The translations under genes and the position numbers were made by a program. Shown here in pieces: positions 8,470 to 17,189 of a DNA stretch of 57,777 bases. The notes under the pieces were generated by a model. The model saw only the letters and a list, made by a program, of their open reading frames with translations. It did no database searches and was not told where the DNA came from. The number at the start of each line of letters is the position of its first letter. Positions within the stretch are counted from its first letter, which is position 1. The DNA comes from Sphingobacteriales bacterium (lineage in GTDB: Bacteria > Bacteroidota > Bacteroidia > UKL13-3), in the NCBI GenBank assembly GCA_021298155.1, contig JAJTEN010000011.1, forward strand, positions 1 to 57,777, written 5' to 3'.

Positions 8470-9684
8470 CTACCTGCTTATCATTAATCTATTTGTATAA
8501 ACAGCATGCTTACTTAAAGCACGCAATGTATATATACCTGGCGATAACAAACCAGTACTAATTTCTGCAGTATTCGAGTTGAGCACTTGCTCGCAAACCT
8601 TCTGACCATTTAAATGGTATATTTCAACACGCTCTAAAATTTCATTGCTTTCTATTAACACAAGATGATTCGCTGGGTTTGGATACATATTTATATTCAA
8701 ATTAACAGTTGACTCATACACAGTAGCTGGAATTATTCTAGTTGTTAATTTCTTCCAATTATAAAACGCATATACAGGAAAATGATCTGAGGTATTATTG
8801 CTAAAATTACTGACATAAGTGCTTGCATCATCAAATACTTTGGCACTCCCCTTTACGTAAAAAGAATCTAATGTTTTACTTTGCATAATATGGTCTATCA
8901 TGCTAGTATTAAATGCGTAACTCGACTTACCCGCATCTGTTAATTCCTTACTTGGAAAAGTATACTTGGCATTTAATAAACCTAAATAAGGAGTTGGTAG
9001 CGCATTATAGATGGACGCGTCTAAATCATCATTCCAATCACCTAAAACGATAAACTTCTTATTGATTAAATTATTTTCTACATATAATTTCAGTGCATTT
9101 GCTGCATTTTGTCGACGTGTGTACGACTCAAACCTACCGGCATCTGTGCTTTCTGTTTGTGCTTTCATGTGAATTACCAAAATGTACAGAGTGTCTATTT
9201 TGGTTCCACCAAGCGTTTTTAAACATACCTGCAAAGGTGGACGAGAAGCAAATGCGTAGTTGTCAGAAGAGTTTAGTGGTATATTTAATGTAAAATCAGA
9301 CACGAGTTCGAACATGCTTTTTCGCCAAAACAGCGCAGTTTTTTGCGTTTGTGAAAAATCAGAAATAAAGGCATCATACTTGTTTGTTAGTGCTAAACCA
9401 AGACTATTAAAAGTACTCGGATTGCTTACCTCTTGTAGCGCAAGAACATCTAACTCTGTTTTATTCATCAATGCTAGTACGTTATTGTATTGCACAGTTT
9501 CATCTGTTGGTCCATTAGTTGTACTACCCAGCCATTCTACATTCCAGGTAGCAATATCTAATAAAGTATCATTACCTAATTTTGGAAAATTCTGTGCAGA
9601 TATACGCTGCGTGAGCGCTAGTACAATAATTGCGACTATGGCAAGTGCTTTATTATTGTATAATTTGTTTTTATTTTTTTGCAT
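8470..9684 (-). CDS. Secreted endonuclease/exonuclease/phosphatase-fold protein with T9SS sorting domain
   Basis: A 404-residue exported protein. A signal peptide covers residues 1-30 (ending RISAQ). The EEP (DNase I-like) domain spans about 40-315: DIATWNVEWLG supplies the metal-binding Asn, LQEVSN the Glu, VIHMKAQ a conserved His, LGDWNDDLD the Asp/Asn pair and TSDHFPVYAF the C-terminal Asp-His. The last 75 residues (from INMYPNPANH to TNRLMISR) are a T9SS type A sorting domain, so the enzyme is predicted to be secreted or surface-anchored by the type IX machinery. The substrate may be extracellular DNA or another phosphodiester; this is not determined. It is the last gene of a three-gene minus-strand operon, 6 bases after the flippase-like gene. 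Confidence 0.85.
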   Translation of the reverse strand: MQKNKNKLYNNKALAIVAIIVLALTQRISAQNFPKLGNDTLLDIATWNVEWLGSTTNGPTDETVQYNNVLALMNKTELDVLALQEVSNPSTFNSLGLALTNKYDAFISDFSQTQKTALFWRKSMFELVSDFTLNIPLNSSDNYAFASRPPLQVCLKTLGGTKIDTLYILVIHMKAQTESTDAGRFESYTRRQNAANALKLYVENNLINKKFIVLGDWNDDLDASIYNALPTPYLGLLNAKYTFPSKELTDAGKSSYAFNTSMIDHIMQSKTLDSFYVKGSAKVFDDASTYVSNFSNNTSDHFPVYAFYNWKKLTTRIIPATVYESTVNLNINMYPNPANHLVLIESNEILERVEIYHLNGQKVCEQVLNSNTAEISTGLLSPGIYTLRALSKHAVYTNRLMISR

Positions 9685-9690
9685 TTTAAC

Positions 9691-10653
9691 CTAAGCATTA
9701 ATTTTATTTTTACCCAGCAACCAAACATATGCTATTATTCCAAATAACAATGTAAATACAGTTTGAAATCCATGAATTAATAAGGCTAATGCGCTAGCTA
9801 CAACATTTCCGATACCTAATATCATAAGTGCCTTCCCTACTATAAAATGATATGCACCAGCTGACCCCGCCTGAATAGGCAAAGTTCTTGCAATTACACC
9901 CAATACCATCACCAAAAAAGCCTGATACATACTTAATCCACTTGATTCTTTAAATAAGAAAAACCATAAGTATGTCATTAAATAAAAGCCTATCCAAATT
10001 ATTACTGTATGAAATAGAAACCAGCCTCTATTCCTCATATACACTATCTTTGTAAATACCTCAATAAACTGCTTCACCCAAATACTTACCTTATCTTTTC
10101 TTTTTTTTATCCAATAATAATATCCTACCCCAAACGCCATGATAATCAGTGCAACCAATAATTTATTCTTGCTAAAAAAAGTTACCCCATCTGTAAATTC
10201 GTTTAAAAACGACCCATGAGATAATAACTCTAATAAAAATGCTGAAATTAAGATTACTACCAAACATAATACATCTGTTATTCGTTCAAAAATAATAGTT
10301 GACAAACTTTGGTGTATGGGGATGTTTAGCCATTTTTTTAATACTATAGCCCTACTAAATTCACCCAACCTGGGCACAACAAAGTTAACTAAGTAGCCAC
10401 TTGCTAGCGACGCAAAAAGAAAATTGGCAGGAAGCTTCTCTCCTGTTGCTTCAAACAAAATTTGCCACCTTTTTACACGAGAGAAATACACCAATAACGA
10501 TACAAGAAATACAGGAACAACAACATAATAATCCCCTCTTTTTAGGGTATTAATTAGTGATAATAAATCAAGCTTTTGAAAACTTAGATAAATCAAAACT
10601 ACACCGATACATCCAAACAAGATCGATTGTAAAACTATGCTTTTAGGCCTCAT
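9691..10653 (-). CDS. Flippase-like integral membrane protein (LPG synthase TM / UPF0104 family)
   Basis: A 320-residue polytopic membrane protein with about eight hydrophobic segments, matching the lysylphosphatidylglycerol-synthase transmembrane (YbhN/UPF0104) family. Family signatures visible are FSRVKRWQILFEATG near residue 60, NFVVPRLGEFSRAIVLKK near 90 and LPIQAGSAGAYHFIVGKAL near 260. Members are thought to move lipids or lipid-linked molecules across the inner membrane; the substrate here is unknown. The catalytic aminoacyl-transfer domain of MprF is absent. It starts one base after the stop of the upstream 908-residue gene and ends 6 bases before the nuclease-fold gene, so the three are surely co-transcribed. 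Confidence 0.82.
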   Translation of the reverse strand: MRPKSIVLQSILFGCIGVVLIYLSFQKLDLLSLINTLKRGDYYVVVPVFLVSLLVYFSRVKRWQILFEATGEKLPANFLFASLASGYLVNFVVPRLGEFSRAIVLKKWLNIPIHQSLSTIIFERITDVLCLVVILISAFLLELLSHGSFLNEFTDGVTFFSKNKLLVALIIMAFGVGYYYWIKKRKDKVSIWVKQFIEVFTKIVYMRNRGWFLFHTVIIWIGFYLMTYLWFFLFKESSGLSMYQAFLVMVLGVIARTLPIQAGSAGAYHFIVGKALMILGIGNVVASALALLIHGFQTVFTLLFGIIAYVWLLGKNKINA

Positions 10654-10654
10654 T

Positions 10655-13381
10655 TTACTTTATTTTGTATAGGTTTAATTTGTGCTCCTTATCTGAAAAT
10701 ATTAGCCAATGATCTCCTTCATTAAATAAATTTCCTATTGTATACTTTCCTGATGTTTGCATTGGAAAGGGTGAATAGGCCTCTCCATTCATTTGTAAAA
10801 CATGTAAGTTGTTAGTATATTTTTCCTGATACGTTATTTTAGCACCTTCGCCCAATGGCAAATAGTCTGCTTTTGCAATTTTAAAATCAAATACATCCTT
10901 TTTGAATAATATATCGCCCATCTCATTTTTTACTACCATTTGCGAATCATTATAAAAGAAATATTCTGGTTTGTAACTTGAATTTGATACCACTTTATAA
11001 TGCCCAAATCCTTTTGCAGGTATTTTACTAATGATTGGTTTTTTTCCGGATGTATAGGTGATTTTGGTGAAATTATTTGAATCTAATCCGCTAATTACAA
11101 ATGAAGTTGTATCTATTAATGAAATACTCATTGTATTAAATTTATATATACTGTCGAGTAAAATTTGTGTGTGTTTCTTGGCTTCTTTGTTCATAAATTG
11201 AATGATACCCGCATCATTAAGATACCAATAAACCTGGCTCCCTTTATAAAAGAAACTACCTATACTTGATTTGATATTTGGCCAAACCTCTTTTGGGTTC
11301 CAATACGACAAAGGCCTTCCTAGACCATTAAATGCGGTAATTTTAAAGTATTGACCAGATACAAAAATTTGAAAATTGTTATCCTCATATGGATCAAATA
11401 CACTTACAGGATATTTTGTTCCGGTTGGTATCCATGCAGGCCAACCTTGGCAATTATTTCCGTTATCATGTATTACATAAATCTGATGCGCAGTATTAAA
11501 AATCCATTGTCTTTTTCCATTTTTAAACAAATCTATTTCTGAAATGGGTGAAATGATAGCGCCATCTATTTCTTTTTTCCAAAGTATAGCACCATCCCTA
11601 TCAATGGCATATAATTTATTTGTCTTATCCTGAGCCAAGATAATCTGAGCACCAAGACTGTAATTCATTACTACCTGAGGCTCACTTAATAAAGCTGAGT
11701 CTAATTGAATTGCCCAAACCTGCTCTGTTTTCTCTGTTTTTGCTAGGTTAAACTGCGCATAAATTTGAGTAGCAAAAATTTTATCATTACTTCCTGCAAA
11801 CTGAATGCCTATATGATCTACTTTTTTAATTAAACCTAGATTTTGATTTAACAGGCTAAACCATTCATTGTTTACAAAATGTAAAGCATATTTAGTAGCA
11901 TGAGATGGGTGTATGTATATTTCTAAATTACTGTTTGGTGCTAGTTTTTTTTCAAATGATTTATATCCTTCATTTTTATATAAATATTTTTCATTTGTCC
12001 AGCTATTTTTCAGACTTGAAAGCGCTCTTGTATTATTTGTGAAGAAAAAGTATTTCCCTTGTTGTATATAATATTTGGCCTGATATTTACTAAAAAGATC
12101 TGTATATAAATATTTAAATATACCTACTACGGGTGCTTGCAAAAATGTTGTATGTGTAGAGTCTTTATGTGGATTTAAGCTATCAACAGTTTCATATCTT
12201 GCTTGCATTTGCTTTAATAGCTCAGCCAAATTTGTTTCGTTTACTGATTCCACAGCAATTACAAAACAACTATCTTTCCCAAGACCAGGTTCATCTAACA
12301 TAAATATACCCGCATGATTACCCAAATTTTCTTTGAATTGCTGTATGAATAACATATTCAGAGACTTCTCCATGCTATCAACGTAGCTTTGATAAGCCAA
12401 TTGTAAGTTTTTATTAATTAAGTATTCCTTTACATTTTTTGCGAAAGAGGCATATCCATTAAATCCTAGCGTGTATGCAAAGTGAATTTTTTCTGGTAAT
12501 AAATTTCTCAATGAGTTTTCAATTGGAGCCTGCGCATGCAATAAATCTAAGAATTCAAAATTTGTTTCGTGTGTTTGCGCGGCACCTTTCATCAAAATAC
12601 CTTCATCTTCCAGAGAAATATTATGCACTGCCCTTTGAGCAAAATTTTCCAAAATTTCAAATTTAGCTGCACTATCAGACGGAAGTACTGTATTTAATAA
12701 TTGGGCAAAATGAGCATAATGTATATGAAAATTAAGTCCGATACCACTATTTTTGACAAACGTTAGCTTGTCTTCCCCTAAGGGCTCATTATTTACCTTA
12801 TTAATTTTCACCAAAGCGCTTTCTACTAAATTTCCATGTACCGAAAAGAGCATCAATTTACTTTTAAAGGCCAATGTAAATTTCAATTTGGTTTTAAAGT
12901 CGGTAAAGTCATACACATTTTCTTGCAAGAATTTTCGCTTAACAAAGTTGTATCTGCCAGGGAAATTGGTCTGAAAAAACGCTAGGGCATCCATCTCATT
13001 AACCTCTCTTAGCGTTTGAACAGCCATAAAAAAAGCCAAATCATTGTTTGGTAACTTATGAAATGAATATACTGCTTGTCCCTGATCAAACCAATTATAA
13101 ATGGTTTCATTCGTTTTTATGAGACTATCAAAATAATATAACTCATTCATGAATTTTGCTAATTTTTCATGAGTCATCAATTTTGCCATAAAGTCTAATG
13201 ACTTAACCTTTTTTAAATGGTCTCTGCTCGAATTTGATTCTAAAATTAGGGCGTAGTTGTCAGGAACAATGCTTACAGGGCGCAAATTTTTATCTTCTAT
13301 TTGGTCGAAATATAAATATATTGCCAATGCTAATACTAAAGAGAAGATGAGACTTAAAATACTTAAAAATTGCTTATTCAT
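10655..13381 (-). CDS. Membrane-anchored protein, DUF3352-like with C-terminal propeller-like region
   Basis: A 908-residue protein with one N-terminal membrane segment (residues 6-26), so most of it is expected in the periplasm. Residues 35 to about 560 resemble DUF3352-type proteins (VPDNYALILESNSSRDHL and later long alternating segments). From about 575 the sequence has short beta-rich repeats such as DKTNKLYAIDRDGAILWKKEI and QWIFNTAHQIYVIHDNG, the style of a PQQ/WD-like propeller. No catalytic motif is visible and no function can be assigned. It heads the operon with the flippase-like and secreted nuclease-fold genes. Confidence 0.65.
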   Translation of the reverse strand: MNKQFLSILSLIFSLVLALAIYLYFDQIEDKNLRPVSIVPDNYALILESNSSRDHLKKVKSLDFMAKLMTHEKLAKFMNELYYFDSLIKTNETIYNWFDQGQAVYSFHKLPNNDLAFFMAVQTLREVNEMDALAFFQTNFPGRYNFVKRKFLQENVYDFTDFKTKLKFTLAFKSKLMLFSVHGNLVESALVKINKVNNEPLGEDKLTFVKNSGIGLNFHIHYAHFAQLLNTVLPSDSAAKFEILENFAQRAVHNISLEDEGILMKGAAQTHETNFEFLDLLHAQAPIENSLRNLLPEKIHFAYTLGFNGYASFAKNVKEYLINKNLQLAYQSYVDSMEKSLNMLFIQQFKENLGNHAGIFMLDEPGLGKDSCFVIAVESVNETNLAELLKQMQARYETVDSLNPHKDSTHTTFLQAPVVGIFKYLYTDLFSKYQAKYYIQQGKYFFFTNNTRALSSLKNSWTNEKYLYKNEGYKSFEKKLAPNSNLEIYIHPSHATKYALHFVNNEWFSLLNQNLGLIKKVDHIGIQFAGSNDKIFATQIYAQFNLAKTEKTEQVWAIQLDSALLSEPQVVMNYSLGAQIILAQDKTNKLYAIDRDGAILWKKEIDGAIISPISEIDLFKNGKRQWIFNTAHQIYVIHDNGNNCQGWPAWIPTGTKYPVSVFDPYEDNNFQIFVSGQYFKITAFNGLGRPLSYWNPKEVWPNIKSSIGSFFYKGSQVYWYLNDAGIIQFMNKEAKKHTQILLDSIYKFNTMSISLIDTTSFVISGLDSNNFTKITYTSGKKPIISKIPAKGFGHYKVVSNSSYKPEYFFYNDSQMVVKNEMGDILFKKDVFDFKIAKADYLPLGEGAKITYQEKYTNNLHVLQMNGEAYSPFPMQTSGKYTIGNLFNEGDHWLIFSDKEHKLNLYKIK

Positions 13382-13454
13382 AATACACCTTCAAAATTAA
13401 TTTGACAATTTTAATTCTAAGCCGTTATTTGTTCACAAGTTTTAAAATAATCTA

Positions 13455-13943
13455 ATGAAGCATACACATCGAAAATATGTAAAAACTGGTTTTTTTCTGG
13501 CAGGATTGAGCGTAGTATTTGGAGCTTTCGGTTCACATATACTAAAAAGTAGAATAGATGAAACAGCCTTAAATACCTTTGAAATTGGAATACGATATCA
13601 AATGTTTCATGCTTTGGCATTAATCATTCTGGGTTTAAACCATAGGAAATTTAGCGAAACCAAGTTGAATATAGCATTGCGACTCATGATAGCCGGTGTT
13701 ATTATTTTCTCAGGTAGTTTATATTTTTTGGCAACAAGAGCAATATGGACAAGCGAATCGTATGCCTTCGTTGGAGCAATAACTCCAATTGGTGGATTGT
13801 CATTTATTTCCGCGTGGCTCATTTTATTTTTTGGTGGATTTTCAAATACAGAAAAATACGCTGCTGAAAAAGAGGAGCTTGAAGAAAATTCAGAGAAAAA
13901 ACGGCATCGTTCCAAAAAATCACAAGCTCAACTTAACGATTAA
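13455..13943 (+). CDS. DUF423 family membrane protein with basic C-terminal tail
   Basis: A small inner-membrane protein of the DUF423 (YgdD) family: four hydrophobic segments in residues 10-130, with the family motif GAFGSHILKSRI near the first segment, IRYQMFHALALI in the second and GAITPIGGLSFISAW before the last. The family core is about 120 residues; this protein adds a hydrophilic, charged tail of about 35 residues (EEKEELEE then KKRHRSKKS) that is not part of the domain. Function of the family is unknown. It precedes sucC by 74 bases on the same strand. Confidence 0.82.
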   Translation: MKHTHRKYVKTGFFLAGLSVVFGAFGSHILKSRIDETALNTFEIGIRYQMFHALALIILGLNHRKFSETKLNIALRLMIAGVIIFSGSLYFLATRAIWTSESYAFVGAITPIGGLSFISAWLILFFGGFSNTEKYAAEKEELEENSEKKRHRSKKSQAQLND

Positions 13944-14017
13944 ATTTACACAATCCGTTTAAAATACTTTCAAATGTGGATTGATTGCGTATTTTCGCAA
14001 CAAAATTTTACATAATA

Positions 14018-15238
14018 ATGAATATTCATGAATACCAAGCCAAGCAGATTTTGAAATCATTTGGCGTTGCCGTTCAGGAAGGCATAGTTGCCGAAACTGC
14101 TGACGAAGCCCATGCGGCTGCTTTAAAACTTAAAGAACAATTTGGAAGCGACTTTGTGGTTGTAAAGGCTCAAATCCACGCGGGTGGTCGCGGAAAAGGT
14201 AGCATTATTGGCAAAGAGCAAAGAGGTGTTGCTGTTGCTAAGAATGCTGAAAAAGCTAAAGAAATTGCTGGGAATATTCTTGGAGGCACTTTGGTTACTA
14301 TTCAAACCGGGCCAAAAGGTAAACTAGTAAGTAAAGTATTGGTTGCACAAGATGTATATTACCCTGGCGTTGCTGAACCTAAAGAGTATTACATGAGTGT
14401 GATGCTTGATCGTGGTCAAGGTAAAAATATTATCGTATATTCTACTGAGGGTGGAATGGATATTGAACATGTTGCGGAGCATACTCCTCATTTGATTCAT
14501 AAAGAAACAATTGACCCAAAAGTAGGTTTACAAGGCTTTCAAGCTCGTAAAATTGCATTTAATTTAGGTTGCGAAGGCGATGCATTTAAACAAATGGTGA
14601 AGTTTGTAAGTGCATTATATACAGCATACGTTAAATCTGATTCAGCTATGTTTGAGATTAATCCAGTATTGCGCACCTCAGATAATAAAATCATTGCAGT
14701 AGATGGTAAAGTAAATATTGATGATAATGCTTTGTATCGTCATCCAGACTATGAAGCCATGCGTGATACCTCAGAAGAAGACCCAACAGAGGTTGAAGCT
14801 GCAGCCTTCAACCTAAACTTCGTAAAGTTAGATGGAAACGTGGGTTGTATGGTAAATGGTGCCGGTTTAGCAATGGCTACTATGGATATTATCAAGTTAT
14901 CTGGTGGTGATCCTGCAAATTTTTTAGACGTAGGTGGTTCTGCTAATGCAAAAACCGTTGAAGCTGGATTTAGAATTATCTTGAAAGATCCTAACGTAAA
15001 AGCTATATTAATTAATATTTTTGGTGGTATCGTTAGATGCGACCGTGTGGCGCAAGGTGTTGTTGATGCATACAAAAACATTGGCAATATTCCAGTTCCA
15101 ATTATAGTGCGCTTACAAGGTACAAATGCAGAGCTTGCAAAAACTTTAATAGACGAATCAGGACTAAAAGTTTATTCAGCTATTGTTCTTAAGGAAGCTG
15201 CTGATTTGGTTCAACAAGCCGTTGCAGGAAAATTGTAA
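14018..15238 (+). CDS. sucC: Succinyl-CoA synthetase beta subunit (ADP-forming)
   Basis: The beta subunit of succinyl-CoA ligase, which with SucD makes ATP or GTP from succinyl-CoA in the TCA cycle. The start is placed at the ATG 14018, giving MNIHEYQAKQILKSFG, the conserved N-terminus; an 11-residue upstream extension in frame has no counterpart in the family. The ATP-grasp domain has KAQIHAGGRGKG near residue 50 and FEINPVLRT near 210; the C-terminal CoA-ligase domain carries GCMVNGAGLAMATMDII and the phosphate-binding INIFGGIVRCD loop. The 406 residues are close to the usual length. The sucD partner is not adjacent, which is common in this phylum. Confidence 0.95.
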   Translation: MNIHEYQAKQILKSFGVAVQEGIVAETADEAHAAALKLKEQFGSDFVVVKAQIHAGGRGKGSIIGKEQRGVAVAKNAEKAKEIAGNILGGTLVTIQTGPKGKLVSKVLVAQDVYYPGVAEPKEYYMSVMLDRGQGKNIIVYSTEGGMDIEHVAEHTPHLIHKETIDPKVGLQGFQARKIAFNLGCEGDAFKQMVKFVSALYTAYVKSDSAMFEINPVLRTSDNKIIAVDGKVNIDDNALYRHPDYEAMRDTSEEDPTEVEAAAFNLNFVKLDGNVGCMVNGAGLAMATMDIIKLSGGDPANFLDVGGSANAKTVEAGFRIILKDPNVKAILINIFGGIVRCDRVAQGVVDAYKNIGNIPVPIIVRLQGTNAELAKTLIDESGLKVYSAIVLKEAADLVQQAVAGKL

Positions 15239-15262
15239 ATTCATTTACCAACAATAGTTAGT

Positions 15263-15297
15263 AAGGTCGCTTGATATTTTTTGTATCTTGCGACCTT
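15263..15297 (+). terminator. Stem-loop after sucC
   Basis: AAGGTCGC (15263-15270) pairs perfectly with GCGACCTT (15290-15297) across a 19-base loop, followed by ATTTATTTA rather than a clean T run. It lies 24 bases past the sucC stop and just before the YciO-like start, so it could be a weak terminator or a leader structure. Confidence 0.4.
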
Positions 15298-15314
15298 ATT
15301 TATTTATAACCAAC

Positions 15315-15929
15315 ATGTTATTACCTTTACATGCTAAAAATCCAAACCCAAGAGACTTAAAGAAAGTCATATTATCATTGGATAATGATGGGGTTATTAT
15401 TGTGCCTACAGACACCATTTATGCCATGGTTTGTAAGATGGATTCAAAAAAAGGTATCGAAAGAATGAGTAAAATAATGGGTAAAAAACCTGAAAAAGTG
15501 TTCTACTCGATCCTTTGCTCCGACTTATCAAACATATCTGAAGTAACAGCACCTATTGATAAAAATATTTTTAGGATGTTAAAAAACAATCTCCCTGGTC
15601 CGTTTACTTTTATCTTAAAAGCAAATGCGCAAGTGAGTAAATATTTTATTGGAAACAGAAAAACCATTGGTATTAGAGTTCCGGATAATAACATAACTCA
15701 AGCCATTATTCAAGAGCTAGGAACACCCTTGGTGGCTAGTACAATTCATCATGACGATGAAATTATTGAGTATATGACAGATCCCCAGGAAATTTATGAA
15801 AAATTTGAGCACCAAGTCGACTTAGTAATAGATGGTGGTGCGGGTGGTAATATTCCGTCAACCATAATTGATTGCACGGCCGATGATCCAGAAATTGTAA
15901 GAGAAGGTAAAGGCCTAGTTAATTTTTAA
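15315..15929 (+). CDS. YciO-like Sua5/YrdC-family protein (threonylcarbamoyl-AMP synthase homologue)
   Basis: A 204-residue member of the Sua5/YciO/YrdC/YwlC family. Its order of motifs resembles E. coli YciO more than the tRNA-modifying TsaC: LHAKNPNPRDLKKVI at the N-terminus, GVIIVPTDTIYAMVCKM (nucleotide-binding KxR/SxN region altered), LPGPFTFILKA, RKTIGIRVPDN and IPSTIIDCTAD. TsaC makes threonylcarbamoyl-AMP for the t6A modification; the role of YciO-type proteins is less certain. The start is the ATG at 15315; a TTG nine codons upstream lies inside the stem-loop at 15263-15297 and is unlikely. It follows sucC by 76 bases. Confidence 0.85.
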   Translation: MLLPLHAKNPNPRDLKKVILSLDNDGVIIVPTDTIYAMVCKMDSKKGIERMSKIMGKKPEKVFYSILCSDLSNISEVTAPIDKNIFRMLKNNLPGPFTFILKANAQVSKYFIGNRKTIGIRVPDNNITQAIIQELGTPLVASTIHHDDEIIEYMTDPQEIYEKFEHQVDLVIDGGAGGNIPSTIIDCTADDPEIVREGKGLVNF

Positions 15930-15945
15930 AGTTAAACAGCAAGAA

Positions 15946-16620
15946 TTATTTAATTGCAAATTGGGAGAATAACAATCCGATTTGAAAATTAAAATAGTTG
16001 TTTTTATACATTCCTGGGTAATACACCTTATTGTAATTATAATTTTCAAAAACATCTTGAAATGGTGCATCGCCAATTAACTTCATTCCTGTTGTAAAGC
16101 CATATTTAAAGGCCATAGTTTTACCCACATTTACTAAATACGAAAGTTCTACCTCTAGGCCGGCATAGCTATTCTCTTCTCTTGAATAAGAATTGTAATC
16201 TCCTCTAATAGGGTCATTTAAATGTAGTTGGTTAAGCCAATCCTCTGAATAGCCTATAGGCAACCCAAAAGAGATAACAAAGGTAGACCTTTTATTTTCC
16301 TTGGTATAAGCAACAAATTGAGGAATAATGTAAAAATACTCAGCCTTTCGCTCATACTCTGTGGAGCCAAGCAATGGACTTGAAAATCTTTGCCCTTTGA
16401 GATATATCAAACCATTTTCTATTTCTCTTCCAACACCAGCTTTCAAGCCCCAACCCTTATTTTCTTTATTTAATTGATAGTAGGAAATGAATACAGGCGC
16501 ATTCAAAGAGTTTTGAATATGAATACCAAACAAATTCTTGGGTTGATTGCTCTTTACTATTTGAGCAACTATATTACCCCCAAGTGCAAGTAAAATTAGA
16601 CAACAAAAATACTTTCTCAT
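15946..16620 (-). CDS. Secreted protein, probable small outer-membrane beta-barrel
   Basis: A 224-residue protein of unknown function. A signal peptide covers residues 1-19 (ending NIVAQ). The rest alternates aromatic and polar residues in beta-strand fashion (FGIHIQNSLNAPVFISYYQL, AEYFYIIPQFVAYT, STFVISFGLPIGYS, NYFNFQIGLLFSQFAIK) and ends in a hydrophobic strand, as small outer-membrane barrels do. Its ATG overlaps the stop of the upstream lipoprotein gene by 4 bases (ATGA), so the two are translated together and may work as a pair. Confidence 0.6.
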   Translation of the reverse strand: MRKYFCCLILLALGGNIVAQIVKSNQPKNLFGIHIQNSLNAPVFISYYQLNKENKGWGLKAGVGREIENGLIYLKGQRFSSPLLGSTEYERKAEYFYIIPQFVAYTKENKRSTFVISFGLPIGYSEDWLNQLHLNDPIRGDYNSYSREENSYAGLEVELSYLVNVGKTMAFKYGFTTGMKLIGDAPFQDVFENYNYNKVYYPGMYKNNYFNFQIGLLFSQFAIK

Positions 16621-17084
16621 TCTATGATTAGGCTATCAATAAATTCAATGGTTCTACTGTAAGAATAAGGCACACCAATGATGTTTATTTCACTCTTAGC
16701 TTGCCTGATTTTTTTTGCACTGCTTTGTACTACCTCAATTTTATCTAATTTTTTAACAAATATTTCATCATTATACTCATCCGATTCATCATCCATTTTG
16801 AACTTCATTTTTATTTCAAAAGTATACTTTGATGTGCCATCACTGAGCTCAAACCGCGTATTTTCATTAGGGGAAATTTTTAAATTGGCTGCGCTTGAAT
16901 TGGGATAGTCTATTTTTAAACCATCGAAATAATTTATTTGCTTGATGACCCGATTAGTATCGCTAAATCGAATAACTTGTCTATAGCTGTAATTGTAATA
17001 ATTATAATCGTAATAATCGTAACCACTGCTACATGAAGATAGCAGAGCAAATAAAGCAACAAATTTTAGTATGTTTTTAATCAT
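16617..17084 (-). CDS. Small lipoprotein with Tyr/Asp/Asn-rich segment
   Basis: A 155-residue protein with a lipoprotein signal (MIKNILKFVALFALLSSCSS; Cys18). Directly after the lipid site comes a low-complexity run dominated by Tyr with Asp and Asn (YDYYDYNYYNYSY), then a beta-rich domain of about 120 residues with no recognised family. The tyrosine run sits where a surface lipoprotein usually has an acidic export signal. It is translationally coupled to the barrel-like gene at 15946-16620. Function unknown. Confidence 0.6.
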   Translation of the reverse strand: MIKNILKFVALFALLSSCSSGYDYYDYNYYNYSYRQVIRFSDTNRVIKQINYFDGLKIDYPNSSAANLKISPNENTRFELSDGTSKYTFEIKMKFKMDDESDEYNDEIFVKKLDKIEVVQSSAKKIRQAKSEINIIGVPYSYSRTIEFIDSLIIE

Positions 17085-17091
17085 AGGACTA

Positions 17092-17121
17092 CGAATATAT
17101 CAATTAATTTAAAATATTCAA
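17092..17121 (-). promoter_or_regulatory. Candidate promoter of the lipoprotein/barrel pair
   Basis: Read on the minus strand: TTG (17121-17119), a 19-base spacer, then TATATTCG (17099-17092), one base off the phylum's TAnnTTTG -7 box, 8 bases before the ATG at 17084. The transcript would have an almost absent leader. Confidence 0.35.
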
Positions 17122-17189
17122 ACGAATAGTACTGTCTATAGATTTTTAAAATTAACAACTAAAAAATAAAAAATAAGATATTTGTAAAC

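Noticed and set aside
13985-14017. Longer N-terminus for SucC
   Set aside because: The added 11 residues have no place in the conserved family N-terminus, which begins MNIHEYQAKQ at 14018.
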